A stretch of 64,000 bases of DNA from Amanita rubescens (lineage: Eukaryota; Basidiomycota; Agaricomycetes; Agaricales; Amanitaceae): contig WION01000214.1 of assembly GCA_015039365.1 (NCBI GenBank), positions 28,235-92,234 of the forward strand, written 5' to 3'. The translations under genes and the position numbers were made by a program. The notes beneath the pieces are model-generated. The model ran no database searches. It was not told where the DNA came from and worked only from the letters and a program-made list of their open reading frames with translations. Below are positions 33,100-45,100 of this stretch, one piece after another (the first letter of the stretch is position 1; each line of letters opens with the position of its first letter).

Positions 33100-36000
33100 A
33101 TGGCCCCCCCTATGTCACCTGTCGGTGCCTTTGAGCAATCCCTAGACCGCATTGCCGAAGAATCTCCAAGGTGGCGTTAGTTAGAGAGCTATCGATAACA
33201 TCCACCTGACTGTGTAATTCCAGGTTCCGAATCCTTATCGTTGGTCGGGTACGACCAGCTACTATTTCTATTACACGCTGTGTTCATGGTCGTCCTATAA
33301 CAGTCTGGAATGGGGAAATCGTCTCTGATCAATGCAATCTTCAAGACCTCTCTGGCGGTATAATCTCTTTATCGGGTATCTTTCCTCTGCTCACCGGAAT
33401 CTAGGATGTCCAACACGACCGAGCCGGTTATGCTAACATCGACGAAGGAATTGCCTCACCTCACAACAAACATCTAATCCTTCATGATTCTCAAGGTTAT
33501 GAGCCGGAGGACATAGGAAAGTTTGGTATCTTGGAGAGATTCATCACAGAACGAAGTCAGAAGGAGCCCATTGCTGAGAGGCTCCATGCAATTTGGTGCG
33601 TTCAATGATATTAATCAATTTTTTCAACTCAAGTTGTCAAATAGGTTGTGCATTACTGCGCCTTTCTCTAGAGGTCGAATATTTGAAACAGGAGAAGAAA
33701 ATATTTTCAAGCTGAATCGCAACGAAGGTAATAAATACCCTCAATCCCCGCCTAATGCCGTGCTTACCGTGACGACAGTACCTATAATTGTCGTTTTCAC
33801 AAAGTTTGACCTTTTCATGGCGAGCTTAAGCTGGCGGAGTAGGGGGAAGGAAAAGATCAGTATGGATTTAGCTGAAAAAAAGTTTAGAGATGAACACGGC
33901 GTGGCTTTCGAGAAGGCGACACAAAACATCTCTGGCAAGATCCCATACACAACTGTGGCGAGTACGTTTACGTCTGGGGGTGTTTCGTTCGTATTGATAT
34001 CCTCACATAGTTTCGATGCCTAATACTTTGCAGCGGCTTGTCGAAATTACGATGCAAAGCATTGCCGAGAGTCCCGGTCCATCGAGTATGTTCGCGTATG
34101 AGGTCATGCCATCTGCTCTGACAGTGTGTAGGATCGACGCGTAAAACCTTACAGCGTCTAGTGACGATGAACAGTAGAAACCCCAATTTCATCGCTCACG
34201 TGCATTAAGAGCTTATTCGGCAGGTCTACTCGGCCGACGAGAGCAGATGGCGATTCTTCCGCCCAAATTGCTCTCGCGCTGGCGCAACGTGTTGATATTG
34301 CGACCTGGATTGCTGCATCAATAAAGTAGGCACCCTTACCCGACCCAGAATAGACTTGACATTCTGTTGTTGCCGCAGATTCGGAGAAAAGAGCAAGTTA
34401 AACTGATATTATGCTGTCAACATTCTGCGCCCTTACCTCGAATCACAGGATATTGGGGTACAGTAGTATCTGGTATGCGCTATCTCAGCGTCAACATTCG
34501 AGAGTATCTATTTGCGATACATAAGGACATTGTCATGTTTTGGAATATGGATGAGGTATGTGCAAGAAAGCGTCTTGGATGTATTGTTGTACTTATCGTA
34601 CTCTGATAGTTATTTCTCAGTGATGCGTTCTGTCATAAAATGATGGTCATCGTGGATGATCTCATCCAGCAGAATTCCAGTGTTATGTGAGTTAATATGA
34701 AACGTTGAAAATCGGCACAGCTGATGTTCATTACAAGGCAAAGAAAGGGAGTGTTGACGACGGTAGCGGCGCGTTTATCTGTCTACCAACGACGGTAAGC
34801 AGCGTCCCTCGTCATGTATCCAAGTGTGCTGGACTTCTGAATAGGCTCGAGTATACCCGTTGTCTCATGGGTTACGTGGTTGATCTTACGCTTATCTTAC
34901 AAGCCGTAGCCCAGCTTTTTTCTCCGTCCCGAGTTTGGTTCACGGAAAAGGCTCAGGATCGCGTAAATGAGATCATCTACGTGTTTTGTTGCTCGGAAAA
35001 AAGGAACCGTATCCATAAAGAAATCGTGGACTTTGTCAGCTTTCAGCGCCCATTTGGAAAGCGTAGGGTGTTGGATAAAATCGCGTCCCTGATACGTGAA
35101 AACCAGGTGTGAAGTTTGATATCTCCTCGTCAACTCGCTGCTAAACGTATCATTCATATGCTGTGCTATAGATAACGAAGGATGATGTTCAACTTGACAA
35201 AGAGCGGTCACCTCTCCTAACATTACTTCAAGTCCTTAAATTTGAGGTATGGGATTCTGAAGTGTCACCACATTGTCGCTCATAAATGCTAGTTATCTGT
35301 GAAAGGCCTGACAGTGAACAAGACCATTCTTGACCTTGTCCGCAAACTGTTAGATTTGCAAGAATATGATACTATTATCTCTGAATTGGGAACTTCTGAC
35401 GACATCGAACTGGTACTTGACTATATGCTCTATGTACGTCTTCATTTTCATTCCGATCGTTAGCATTTATCCTTACATTCCGCAGTTACTACGCAATAAT
35501 GCCCTATCAGATTCTGGAATTAAATATCCCCGAGAAGCCAGAAAACTCATGTTCCGTCTGATATCTAAGGTAAATATTATGCCCAGATGTCTGGGTATGA
35601 CCGGCATAAGGACCGAGATGGATCTTATCGCCCTTGACGTGGGTGACTTTGGACGTGTTCTCGAGGGTGAGCACAATGGACAACAGGTCGCGCTGACAGC
35701 GCTGCACAAAGCCCGTCATGACGATGTAAGCGCATTTCCTATCTTTTTCCCTTCACGATGCTGATGCATTTGGTAAGGATCTGCTCAGAAAAGATTTTCA
35801 TCGGCAAGCCCTCACGTGGCGATCGGTCATACACAGTTTCATCCACCCTCTACTAGGAATATTTGAGCATAGTTCACAACTATTTCTTGTGTCACCGTTG
35901 ATGAGAAATGGGACGTTAACCCAATGGAGGAAGGACAAGACGCGAAGTATTGCCGAGATACAGACGCGGGTAATGTATTATTGCACTCATCGATATACAA

Positions 36001-38073
36001 TAACTGATGCCTATTAGATACTAGAGGTAGCTAAAGGTGTTCAATATATCCACTCTAATGGAATTGTTCATGGCAATTTGCACGGGGTAAGTGTTACAGA
36101 TACTGTACGCCATCCATTAATTCGTTTTTTAACCTCAGGACAATGTCTTCCTTGACTCTAACTTCCGTTGTCAAATCACTGACTTCAGTTTAACACGGTA
36201 TTTTGATGCCGCCCATGTATCGTCTACTATGCCATTTTCAGCAAATTTTGCTGCACCGGAGCTTTTTGGTCGGTGTAACAAATGTGATCGCCCCAAGTGT
36301 GATACGGTTTGTAACGCAAAGAGGAAAACGACGCAGACAGATGTGTACGCATTTGGCTGCCTTTACCATGCGGTGAGTTTCGCGGTTTATTCGCTAAGCT
36401 TAATGTTGACTGATTCAGATATTTTTCGATACCGTGCCTTTCCGAGGTGAAAACGAATCTCAAATTATTCAGCTTATCACGACTGGAGCACATCCGGATC
36501 GATTGGATGCTCCAGCCATGGAAGACTATATATGGGATCTTATCCGACTCTGTTGGATTAACAACCCTTCAAACCGTCCGACACTGGGGCAGGTCATAAT
36601 GGATCATATGGAATTTACTCCCCTTCCATCGTTAATTGCGATCCTCAGTGAGATACGCATTTGCGATACATCGAGACACTATTGCTTATAGCTCTTACTA
36701 GTCAGCACAATTCGGCGACGCGACGGTCAATAAAGACGCCCTTCACCTCATGTGCACATTATTGGATACATTTGAAGTTGAAGCGATTGTCTCCGAATTG
36801 AGCGTTACATCGGACGTTGAGTTGTTACTTGATTTTCTCCTTCATGTATGCAAAAGATTTGCATAGCTCGTTTCTTCATATTTAACATCCCCTCCCCAGC
36901 TGCTCCGTGACGGTAACCTGACGAACTTGAGTGTTCCGGGTGCAAATCGGAAGGCTAGAAGGCTGATGTTTAAACTGATATCCGTGACAAACATCGTACC
37001 AAGGTCTCTATTTATTACTGATGTCAAGATTGAGACACATATCACGATCGGCATGGGACGCTTTGGACGTGTTTTCAGAGGCGAACACGACGGGAAGCCG
37101 GTAGCGCTGAAGCTGGTGGAGAAGGGTCGCAAAGAGGTTCGTTCATCGCATTGCCTTCTTTTTATCAGGATAATGGTAATTGATTTGGTATTGAAGAATT
37201 CTCTCCTCAAAGACTTCTGCCAGGAAGCCCTGGCGTGGCGATCCCTTTCGCATCGCTGTATCCTTCCGCTGCTGGGGATATATGAAGAGAAATCGCAGCT
37301 ATATCTTGTGTCACCGTTCATGCCAAATGATACGTTGAATCGGTGGAGAAAAAAGCATACACCTCCCGTAGCTAAAGTTGATAGACTGGTGAGACTACGG
37401 TGATTGTTAGAGAAATAAACAAATTTACTGATATTGTTTAGATGCTAGAGATAGCTGAGGGTATGCACCATCTTCACTCGGAAGGAGTTGTTCACGGCGA
37501 TTTACACGCCGTGAGTGCGTTATCTTTGATTCAAATTTCTCATCGAGCTCACGTTTTTGTCTGTCAGGGAAACGTCCTCCTTGATTCGGAACTGCACTGC
37601 AAAATCGCCGATTTTGGATTGACACGCCATTCTGAGACTACTGTTGCAGCATCCACTAGGGCATTTTCACCGAATTTTGCTGCACCGGAACTATTTGGCC
37701 TGTGCACCACATGTGGTCAGTCGGGTTGTGATGGATGTGATGAAGGTCGCGGTGTGCAACATAGAAGCAAAACGACGAAAACGGACGTGTATGCTTTTGG
37801 TTGCCTTTATTATGCGGTGCGTTTCGTGCTTTTTAATTTGTTTGGGGTATTGAGCATTAAGCGCAGATATTCTTTGGGGTTGCTCCTTTTCACGAGAAAA
37901 ACGACTTCCAAATCTTGCGACTCGTGATGGTTGGCGAACGTCCATGTCGATTGGAAAATCCAAAAATGGCGGATGGGACATGGAACCTAATCACGAGTTG
38001 TTGGATATCCAAACCTTCTGAGCGCCCAACAATGGCTGAAATCGTTGAGATAATGAAGTTGTTGTCTCAATAG
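33100..38073 (+). CDS. GTPase domain - pseudokinase - kinase
   Basis: Starts MAPPMSPVGAFEQSLDRI. The P-loop GRSGMGKSS is intact and intron-split; HDSQGYEPED lies near 33483 and TKFD near 33800. Near 34020-34170 the exon after the G5 region looks duplicated (two LQRLV-like copies), so its exact splicing is unsure. YVVDLTLILQAV lies near 34867. Kinase unit 1 (35490-36655) has lost three catalytic features: VALT instead of VALK, HGN instead of HGD, and DFS instead of DFG. Yet it keeps APELFG and a Cys cluster (RCNKCDRPKCDTVC). Unit 2 (36900-38073) has GMGRFGRVF, VALK, HGDLHA, IADFG and a full Cys4 insert (LCTTCGQSGCDGC) and looks active. The microexon here (34379-34392) is followed by a GC donor. 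Confidence 0.73.
34379..34392 (+). other. 14-base microexon with GC donor
   Basis: ATTCGGAGAAAAGA between GCAG and GCAAG. Equivalent to the microexon of the five paralogues, but the following intron begins with GC. Confidence 0.45.
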
Positions 38074-39567
38074 GGTGAATTTCGGCCAGTCGAGGTCCTA
38101 CACCACCTAGCTATGACAGATTTGGTATATGAGATGTAGGAGGAGAGGGAAGACGTTCACACTCTCGGAGCCTCGTATAATTACAGCCTTTCTATCTATG
38201 ATCTTCCTATGCGGTTTTGCCGGTTGCACATTTACAATTGCGAAGTAGACATATACCAGTATGTACTATCGAGATTGCATTTTGTAAATTACAGAAAGGT
38301 CTTCATGTCATTGCCTTTGTCATTTTGTACCAACCAGCGGCGAGTAGAAGTATTACCACTTCCTTCCGCCCAAGTGCTGAAAGTACGACCACTATTGTGG
38401 TCAAGACAATGCAGAAGCTGGCAATTGTAGGAGGTACAGCTGGTTGATCGATTTGTGAATATTCTGTTTGTGAGGTTTATCTTTCGTAGGGATCGAAAGC
38501 GGGAGGTGGATCCCGTCAGACGAATCGTGAGTTAGTGTTTGCGCAGCCATAGGCCGAAGCTAGATCAGAAATCACCCAGAGCGGGTCGGACAACCATGAT
38601 GCCGAGGCCTCGCCGCCAGTGTTTGCCGATGTTTGCCGCCGCGGTGCTGCGATCAGGTGTGCGTCGCAGATCTAGATCGGTGTTACACCCACTTTTTGAC
38701 AAATACGGAGTGAAGATAGCGCTCCGAGTCAGCGTCGACGAGTCCATGCATTCAGTAGTGCGTTCATTGCTGATATGAATTAAATGATGTCGTCTAAGGG
38801 TAACGTTTGTACGGAGGTTTGATTCCGAGGCCTGAAAGGACTCGGTATCTTGCTGACGCGGCTTTAACCGACCAATTGGCCGGCGAGACCCGAGACACAC
38901 TAGTGCGCACGGCATTTTCCGGCACAAACGTCCCCGGACAGACGCGAGACATAACACAGGTCGTGCGGCGAGACGCAACACTACGCCTCTTGGATGAGAC
39001 CTAAGTGCTAGGTCACGCCTCTTTACCAACACCCTCTTAACTTCCCATTTAACAAAAGATCAAGACGATACCGAGTATGTAGAGTCTGTCTCGAACTTTC
39101 GTGATGTTGATGATGACGATTCCTATCAATACAGATATTTCCACTCTGACGAAGAAGACAAAGATGTCAACATTCCCGGTGATAAAGAAGACGCGACCGA
39201 TATGGATTATTCCGTCAGTTGCTGTGTCCTCTGCCTCCCCAAATCTGTTCGTCTTCTCTCATCGACATAACACCTACACAAGGTATGTGTTCCCAATCTA
39301 AACCGTTCAATTGTGCTGACCAGCTATGTTTCATGACTATCCTGATTCCTGCCTCAACTTTCGTACTCACCGCACGAAACCCCTCTTCCCTACCACCGAC
39401 TATCCGTCCTAGCCTTTACCCGCCCTAGCCGACGCCGCTATTACCCTTAATTCTATTGCTATCGCATTCGTATACGTGCCCTTGTATGCAATATCGCCTG
39501 TCCGCGTTACCAAGCCGCCGCTTCGGCCTCTTGCATCCTCTAGCATTTGATTAATCGCTTCTTTAAT
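38074..39567. other. Intergenic; contains an RRM-gene tail relic
   Basis: 38400-38520 is related to 25935-26060. At 39065-39200 a frame with EYVESVSNFRDVDDDD and an acidic stretch resembles the C-terminal EHAESVSDLGDVDNV of the RRM gene that follows, so it is probably the tail of a lost copy. Open frames on both strands at 38540-39030 show no domain. Confidence 0.45.
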
Positions 39568-41022
39568 ATGGCCAACAACCAGCTGTCTAATTCTACCACT
39601 GTATCGGGCTCCCGGCCTTGTTCTACAGCCTCGCACCCAAGCAAAGTTGTCGCTCCTCTATCTTTATCTTGTCATGCTTCTCAGACGGCTCTTGCGTTCC
39701 AATCAAACACAGCTTTCACTCGTGCTCTAGTTCGACCGACGCCTCCCACTGTGGTCCGCGAGAAGGACCCATCATCACTCACTACTCCTGCGCGTCTCCC
39801 AGAACTTTCTCCTCTATGTATACCGGCGGTTCCAACCGCTTTGTCTTTGCCTGCAGACACGCCTAGTACCACTGCAGTCGCGAGTCCAAAGAGCGACTCG
39901 TCTCACATTAGCAAGGAACCCTCTTCTGGATCTCAAGAGGACGGAGAGTTGGAGGACTCGAAGTCCTCCGACGTCGAGATCTTTTTGTCTTCGCTTGGTC
40001 TTGAAAACGCTGTGCCCAATGCACATACATCGACAGGTTTGTTTATATTCAACGCTATATCGACAATTCCTTGACCCTTATGAACAGCGCCCGACTCTGA
40101 ACATGTTCCTGAGGACGTTCATGTCTCCCCTACTGTTCACAACAGCAAAAGACGGCTTGACATCCTTTTGCCTCAATTGCCGCCAGCTCCCTTGCAGCAA
40201 ACCATCCCTCTCTTGGACATCACCTCTGACAGCGAAGCGCCAGGTCCCCCTACTAAGCCAACTCCTTCGCAGCCTGTCGTAGTCCCCAAGGAGATGACCC
40301 AACATTCTCATATAGCAGAGGAAAGCGTTGCCGAGCGGTTAGCGCCTTCCAACTCCCGAGATATTTATCTCAACGACTGTATCAATAACGATAGCTCCCA
40401 TAAGACACCTAACGTTTATATCAATGGCCCACCTCCTCATTTTCCTGAAGAGCAACTATATGCGCTCGCTGCGTCTTTTGGGGCCATTCGCAGTGTCCGG
40501 ACATTTACTCGATACGTCAAGGAGAGCGAGAGCGGCTACGGTTTTGTATTGTATGTGTCTTTACGTTTCGAGGTTCCGTTTTTAACTCCCGCTCAAGGTT
40601 CTTTGGTGAGACTGCAATGACGACATCAGACAAACTCTTCGGCGAGACCCGACCTATACTCCACGCACACATCAAGTCCTGCTCGAGTGCTAGGACACGC
40701 CTCTTACTTGGTATGTGTCGTTTCGTATCCTCCAAAACCTTACTCATATCATCCTATCTACAGATTCCATCTCTATGCATGAACCATCCTCTTCTAATCT
40801 CCAAAATATGGGTCGTCCTTCACAACGAATACCAACGCGCTCTTACCTTCTGCTTTATCAAAACATCAGGACGCTATCGAGCATGCAGAGTCTGTCTCGG
40901 ACCTTGGTGACGTTGATAATGTAGGGTTGATGGGGAATCTAATGTGCGATTCTATCGTGGATGTCGACGAGCTCAGATCACCGGGTGACTCAATTTTCGA
41001 CAAGGACGTACATCCGAGCTGA
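39568..41022 (+). CDS. RRM-domain RNA-binding protein, frameshifted near its end
   Basis: Starts MANNQLSNSTTVSG. A long Ser/Pro/Thr-rich, probably disordered N-terminus is cut by an intron at about 40037-40086. After ILLPQLPPAPLQQ comes an RRM start: NVYINGPPPHFPEE (RNP2-like) and SGYGFVL (RNP1-like, near 40540), interrupted by an intron at 40550-40598. The expected rest of the RRM is shortened. In the last exon the sequence up to SNLQNMG is in one frame, while the family-like acidic tail (SVSDLGDVDNV to DKDVHPS, stop at 41020-41022) is one base out. So the gene is probably broken or uses an unseen splice. Role by family: single-stranded RNA binding; target unknown. It is unrelated to the kinase array around it. 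Confidence 0.5.
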
Positions 41023-42177
41023 CCCTTTGTCTTTGGTGATAGCCGTGCGCAAGGATTCTTACCACCGGATCTCGCTTACTCCTCAACTCGTTGACTAGTT
41101 CATGCAATTTCGAGGGGGTATTGTACTATACCTACGTGAGCCCATCTTTCCCCTCGTTTTCACATACCCATCTAACCCCCGCCCCAGAGCTGATACTTCA
41201 CCTACTTCTCCTCTGCAACAAACTCTCCCAAGTCTATAACATCACCCACGTTCTCACCCCCGGCTATCGAATTTCCCCTCGTGTCTCGATCCCACAACGA
41301 GGACCAAATTGCTTCAAGAGTTGTTGTGAGCGACAACACGAAAGCCAGGTGACGGGAAAGGCCACAACGGGGCTGTATGGATTTTGTAAGCAACCAGACA
41401 TTTCTGCTCGACCCCCACTTACTCACTTGCGGGCAGTCATTTCCCCCCTCACTTCCCGTTTCTCGCTCACTTTTAGCTTAGCGCCAAAAACGACCACCCT
41501 GCACACTCTCCAGAGCTTTATCTGCTTGCCTTTAAAAGACGATGGTCGTAAGTCGCTTCCCCGTTCTCCCAGTCGCCTCCTTTGATGACGACTGACTGTC
41601 ACATGCGTTCGTAACAGCAGTTTCGCGCTTTGTCTCGTTCTCTCAAACAGCACACGATAACAACGTTTTCCACTTCTATGTGACACATATGGCGAGACAC
41701 GATATATGCCCGGCGCTGCGGGACGTGACTCTGACTCACCGGATCACCCAAACGGACTGTCTTCTCGCCGGAATGTCAGCGTTTCAGAGTCTGTGGTGTT
41801 GGAATATGATCTAGTCAATCTTCCATTTTCTTTTAGGAGTTAAGGGTACCCGAATAGTCCTGAGTGTTGTATGTTATTTTCTGGCTAGTGTGCAAGGGGC
41901 GTGGATATTGTTGATACGATCTCCATACAGTCGCTGAGCATACATATATTATTATATTTCTGAACATATATCATGGACACATCCTAATCCTAATGCAGTG
42001 TATACATGAATGTGGCCTCGGACCATGCCATGCGAAGCAGTGGCCCACATCTCAATTGAATACTAATGTTTAACTCTTAGTCCGGCTGTTTCCAGATGAC
42101 ATTCCCAACAAAGTAGCGCCAGTACTCACTGGGCGCTCAAGTGATCCAAATCGGCCGGTCATCTTTCACAGCCAACC
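41023..42177. other. Intergenic, no gene seen
   Basis: A 164-codon frame at 41091-41585 is Ser/Thr/Pro/Leu-rich and pyrimidine-driven, without a domain. No RNA gene or repeat was recognised. Confidence 0.4.
42131..42141 (+). promoter_or_regulatory. Shared GCGCTnAA box
   Basis: GGGCGCTCAAG, 36 bases before the ATG at 42178; the most distant and least exact of the six copies. Confidence 0.3.
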
Positions 42178-45100
42178 ATGGCTTCTCCCCCAGGCTCTCC
42201 AATAGCTAGCAGTCCTTCCATTGGTCCCATGGGCGAGACGAGACTTGTTGACGAATCGGAATGTCCCAAGTGACGTAGTTTGTGTCATCCATAGAATCCA
42301 ACTCAACATCCTACAGGTTTCGGATCCTTATCGTTGGTCGCGTAAGCTTCCTCATCGTCATCAGTACATGATCTGCTCATGAATGCCATTTGGAAGTCTG
42401 GCACGGGAAAGTCATCCCTTATCAATGCCATATTCGGGGCATCCCTCGTGGTAGAATCTATGTCACAGTCGTCTCTCAAACACTCAACGGCACTTAGGAT
42501 ATCAAGCATAATCAAGCTATATCAGCAGATGTTAATAAAGGAATTACCTCAGCTCATAACAAACATCTAGTCATCCATGATTCGGAAGGTTACGAGCCAG
42601 GAAACGGGGAGAAAGTTCGTGTTTTAGAGAAATTTATCAAAGGGAGGAGCCAAAAAGAGCGCTGTGATAAGCTTCATGCAATCTGGTGCGCTAATACATG
42701 GGATCGATTTTTCCAGCTCACATTATTTACTAACAGGTTATGTGTTACGATGCCACCCTTTGGTGGCCCCACCTTGGACAAATGGCACGAGAAGATTTTC
42801 GAGCTAAAACTACACAAAGGCAATCTTGATCTGCAATTTCATAAGGTCTGACTTCCGACTTACTACGACAACAGTGCCGATCATTGTCGTTTATACAAAA
42901 TTTGACCTTCGCGCCGAAAGATTGGATGAAGATGGTAAAGAATTCACCGAAATAAGTTTCAAGGAAAAATATGGTCAAAAGATCGAACAGCGAACGAGGC
43001 ACAGCGTCATGCGCCAGATACCATACACTGTTGTCACGAGTATATTTATTCTAATTACTCTCGCCTTGAAGCTTCGTTAACATCTTCTTTATAGCCTTGC
43101 AACCTGAAACTATGCAGCAGCTGGTCAAAATCACGATGGAAAGTATACGCCATGTAAATGTAGAAATTCCCAGTCCATATATTGGGATCGTCCTCCGCGA
43201 TAATGGATTAGGGAATGGTCGATCAGCAGCATCAGAAGAAGATCCATCGGATTTAGCACAAGATGCTTTTGCAATGGCACAACGCGTTGATACGACCTCC
43301 AAGATCTCCGCGTCGATAAAGTAGGTTACTATAAGGTATTAATTTATGATGTCTCACGACTGTAGACGAGGAAAAAAGAGTGAGCTGGACCTGCAGCTTG
43401 TTGTCAACAATCTGGGCCTTTGACCGCTATTTACAGAGTATTGGAGGGCAATAGCATCCGGGATCCACTTTCTCGGCCTTAGCCTGCGGAAGTGTTTATA
43501 CAAGATGCACAAAGATATTGTCGCTATCTGGAATATCCCGAATCTAGACGAGGTATGGCACCGGAGCGTATCTTAAGCGTATTTTTGGACTCGTAATGTC
43601 CCGATAGTATCTTCTCAGCGATGATTTCTGTCGGCATATGATGGCCGTCGTGGATGACCTCGTCCATCAAACCCAAATGAATACCAATATGAAGTGCGTG
43701 GACCGGATGTCTACAATCGTTTGGAGCTGATGATCGCTTGAAGGCAAGGCAAGATTCAGAAACAGGGGGTGGCATATCTAGCAATCGCATGGGCGAACAA
43801 TCTCTACAATAGAGTGTAAGCATGTCTTATTTTGATCCTGTGCAAGTGTTGAACTTTTCTTAGGCCTGAGCATATTCGTTGCCTTATAGGTTATGTAGTG
43901 GACCTCACGCTTATCCTCCAAGCAGTGTTCCAAGTTTCACTTCAGGATGGCCCGGAAAAAAAGATAACACCAGACCGCGTAAACGAAATTATCTACGAAT
44001 ATCATTCTTCAGAAAAGAAGAAGCGTATTCATGACGCAATCTGGGAGTTTACAAGGACTCATTCTCCGGCAACGAAGGACGACGTTGCGGATGTAATCGA
44101 GTCATTGATAAACGAAAACCAGGTGTGATATTCGAAGCCGCCGTGAACTTATGCTAACGGTACATTATCATACGGCACTGTAGATGAAGAAGAATGATAT
44201 TCAATTTGGCCAGGAGAAGCCAGCTGTTCTGTTATTACTTGCGATCATTAGACTCGAGGTATGCGGTCTAGTGGCGTAACATCACCGTCGCTAATAGCTG
44301 TTAGCTAACCGTAAAGGGAAAGATAGTAAATCGAACTACCCTTCACCTCATGCGCAAGCTATTAGATTTACCGGAATACAATAGTCTTGCGTCTGAACTG
44401 AAAGCTGACTCAGACACCGAGCTACTGCTCGATTTCATCCTCTACGTACGCGTATCTCCGCTCGTTTGTTTGGCTTGATCGTTTACTCCTCGTAGCTTTT
44501 CTCAAACAATGGCCTGTCGAATTCTGACATTCAAGATGCTAATAAAAAAGCTAGACAGTTGATATTCAATTTGACATCCACAAAAAATGTCATACCCAAG
44601 TCTATATTTATTACCGACGATGTTACAACCGAGGTGGATTCCCGTGACTTTGCCGTTGGAGGCCTCGGACGTATTTTCAGAGGAGAGCATAATAAAAAAA
44701 AGGTTACCCTGAAAATGTTCAGCAGAGATCATAAAGAAGTTGGGACATTACTTTCTTATTTGTCGCCATACTGATTCGCTTGGTAAGGGTTCAGTTATAG
44801 AAGTCCAAAGGGTCATAGCGTGGCGGTCGCTCGTGCACCGTTATATCCTTCCTCTACTAGGAATATTTGAAATGAAACCACAGCTATTCCTCGTGTCGCC
44901 GTACATGGCGAACGGAACACTAACCCAGTGGAGAGAAAATAATCGAGAACCGGGAATTGCAGATAAGATACACAGGATGGTAAGATTCTGGCGCCCGTCA
45001 ACACAATTTAATGTAATATACATATGTTTAGATACGGGAAGTGGCGGAGGGCATCAAGTATATTCACTCAGAGGGAATTGTACATTGCGACTTACGTAGA

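Noticed and set aside
38565..39032. 155-codon minus-strand frame
   Set aside because: Arg/Leu/Ser-rich translation with no domain, no splice pattern and no relation to neighbours; likely chance.
41091..41585. 164-codon frame after the RRM gene
   Set aside because: Driven by pyrimidine-rich sequence; no domain and no convincing start or splice context.
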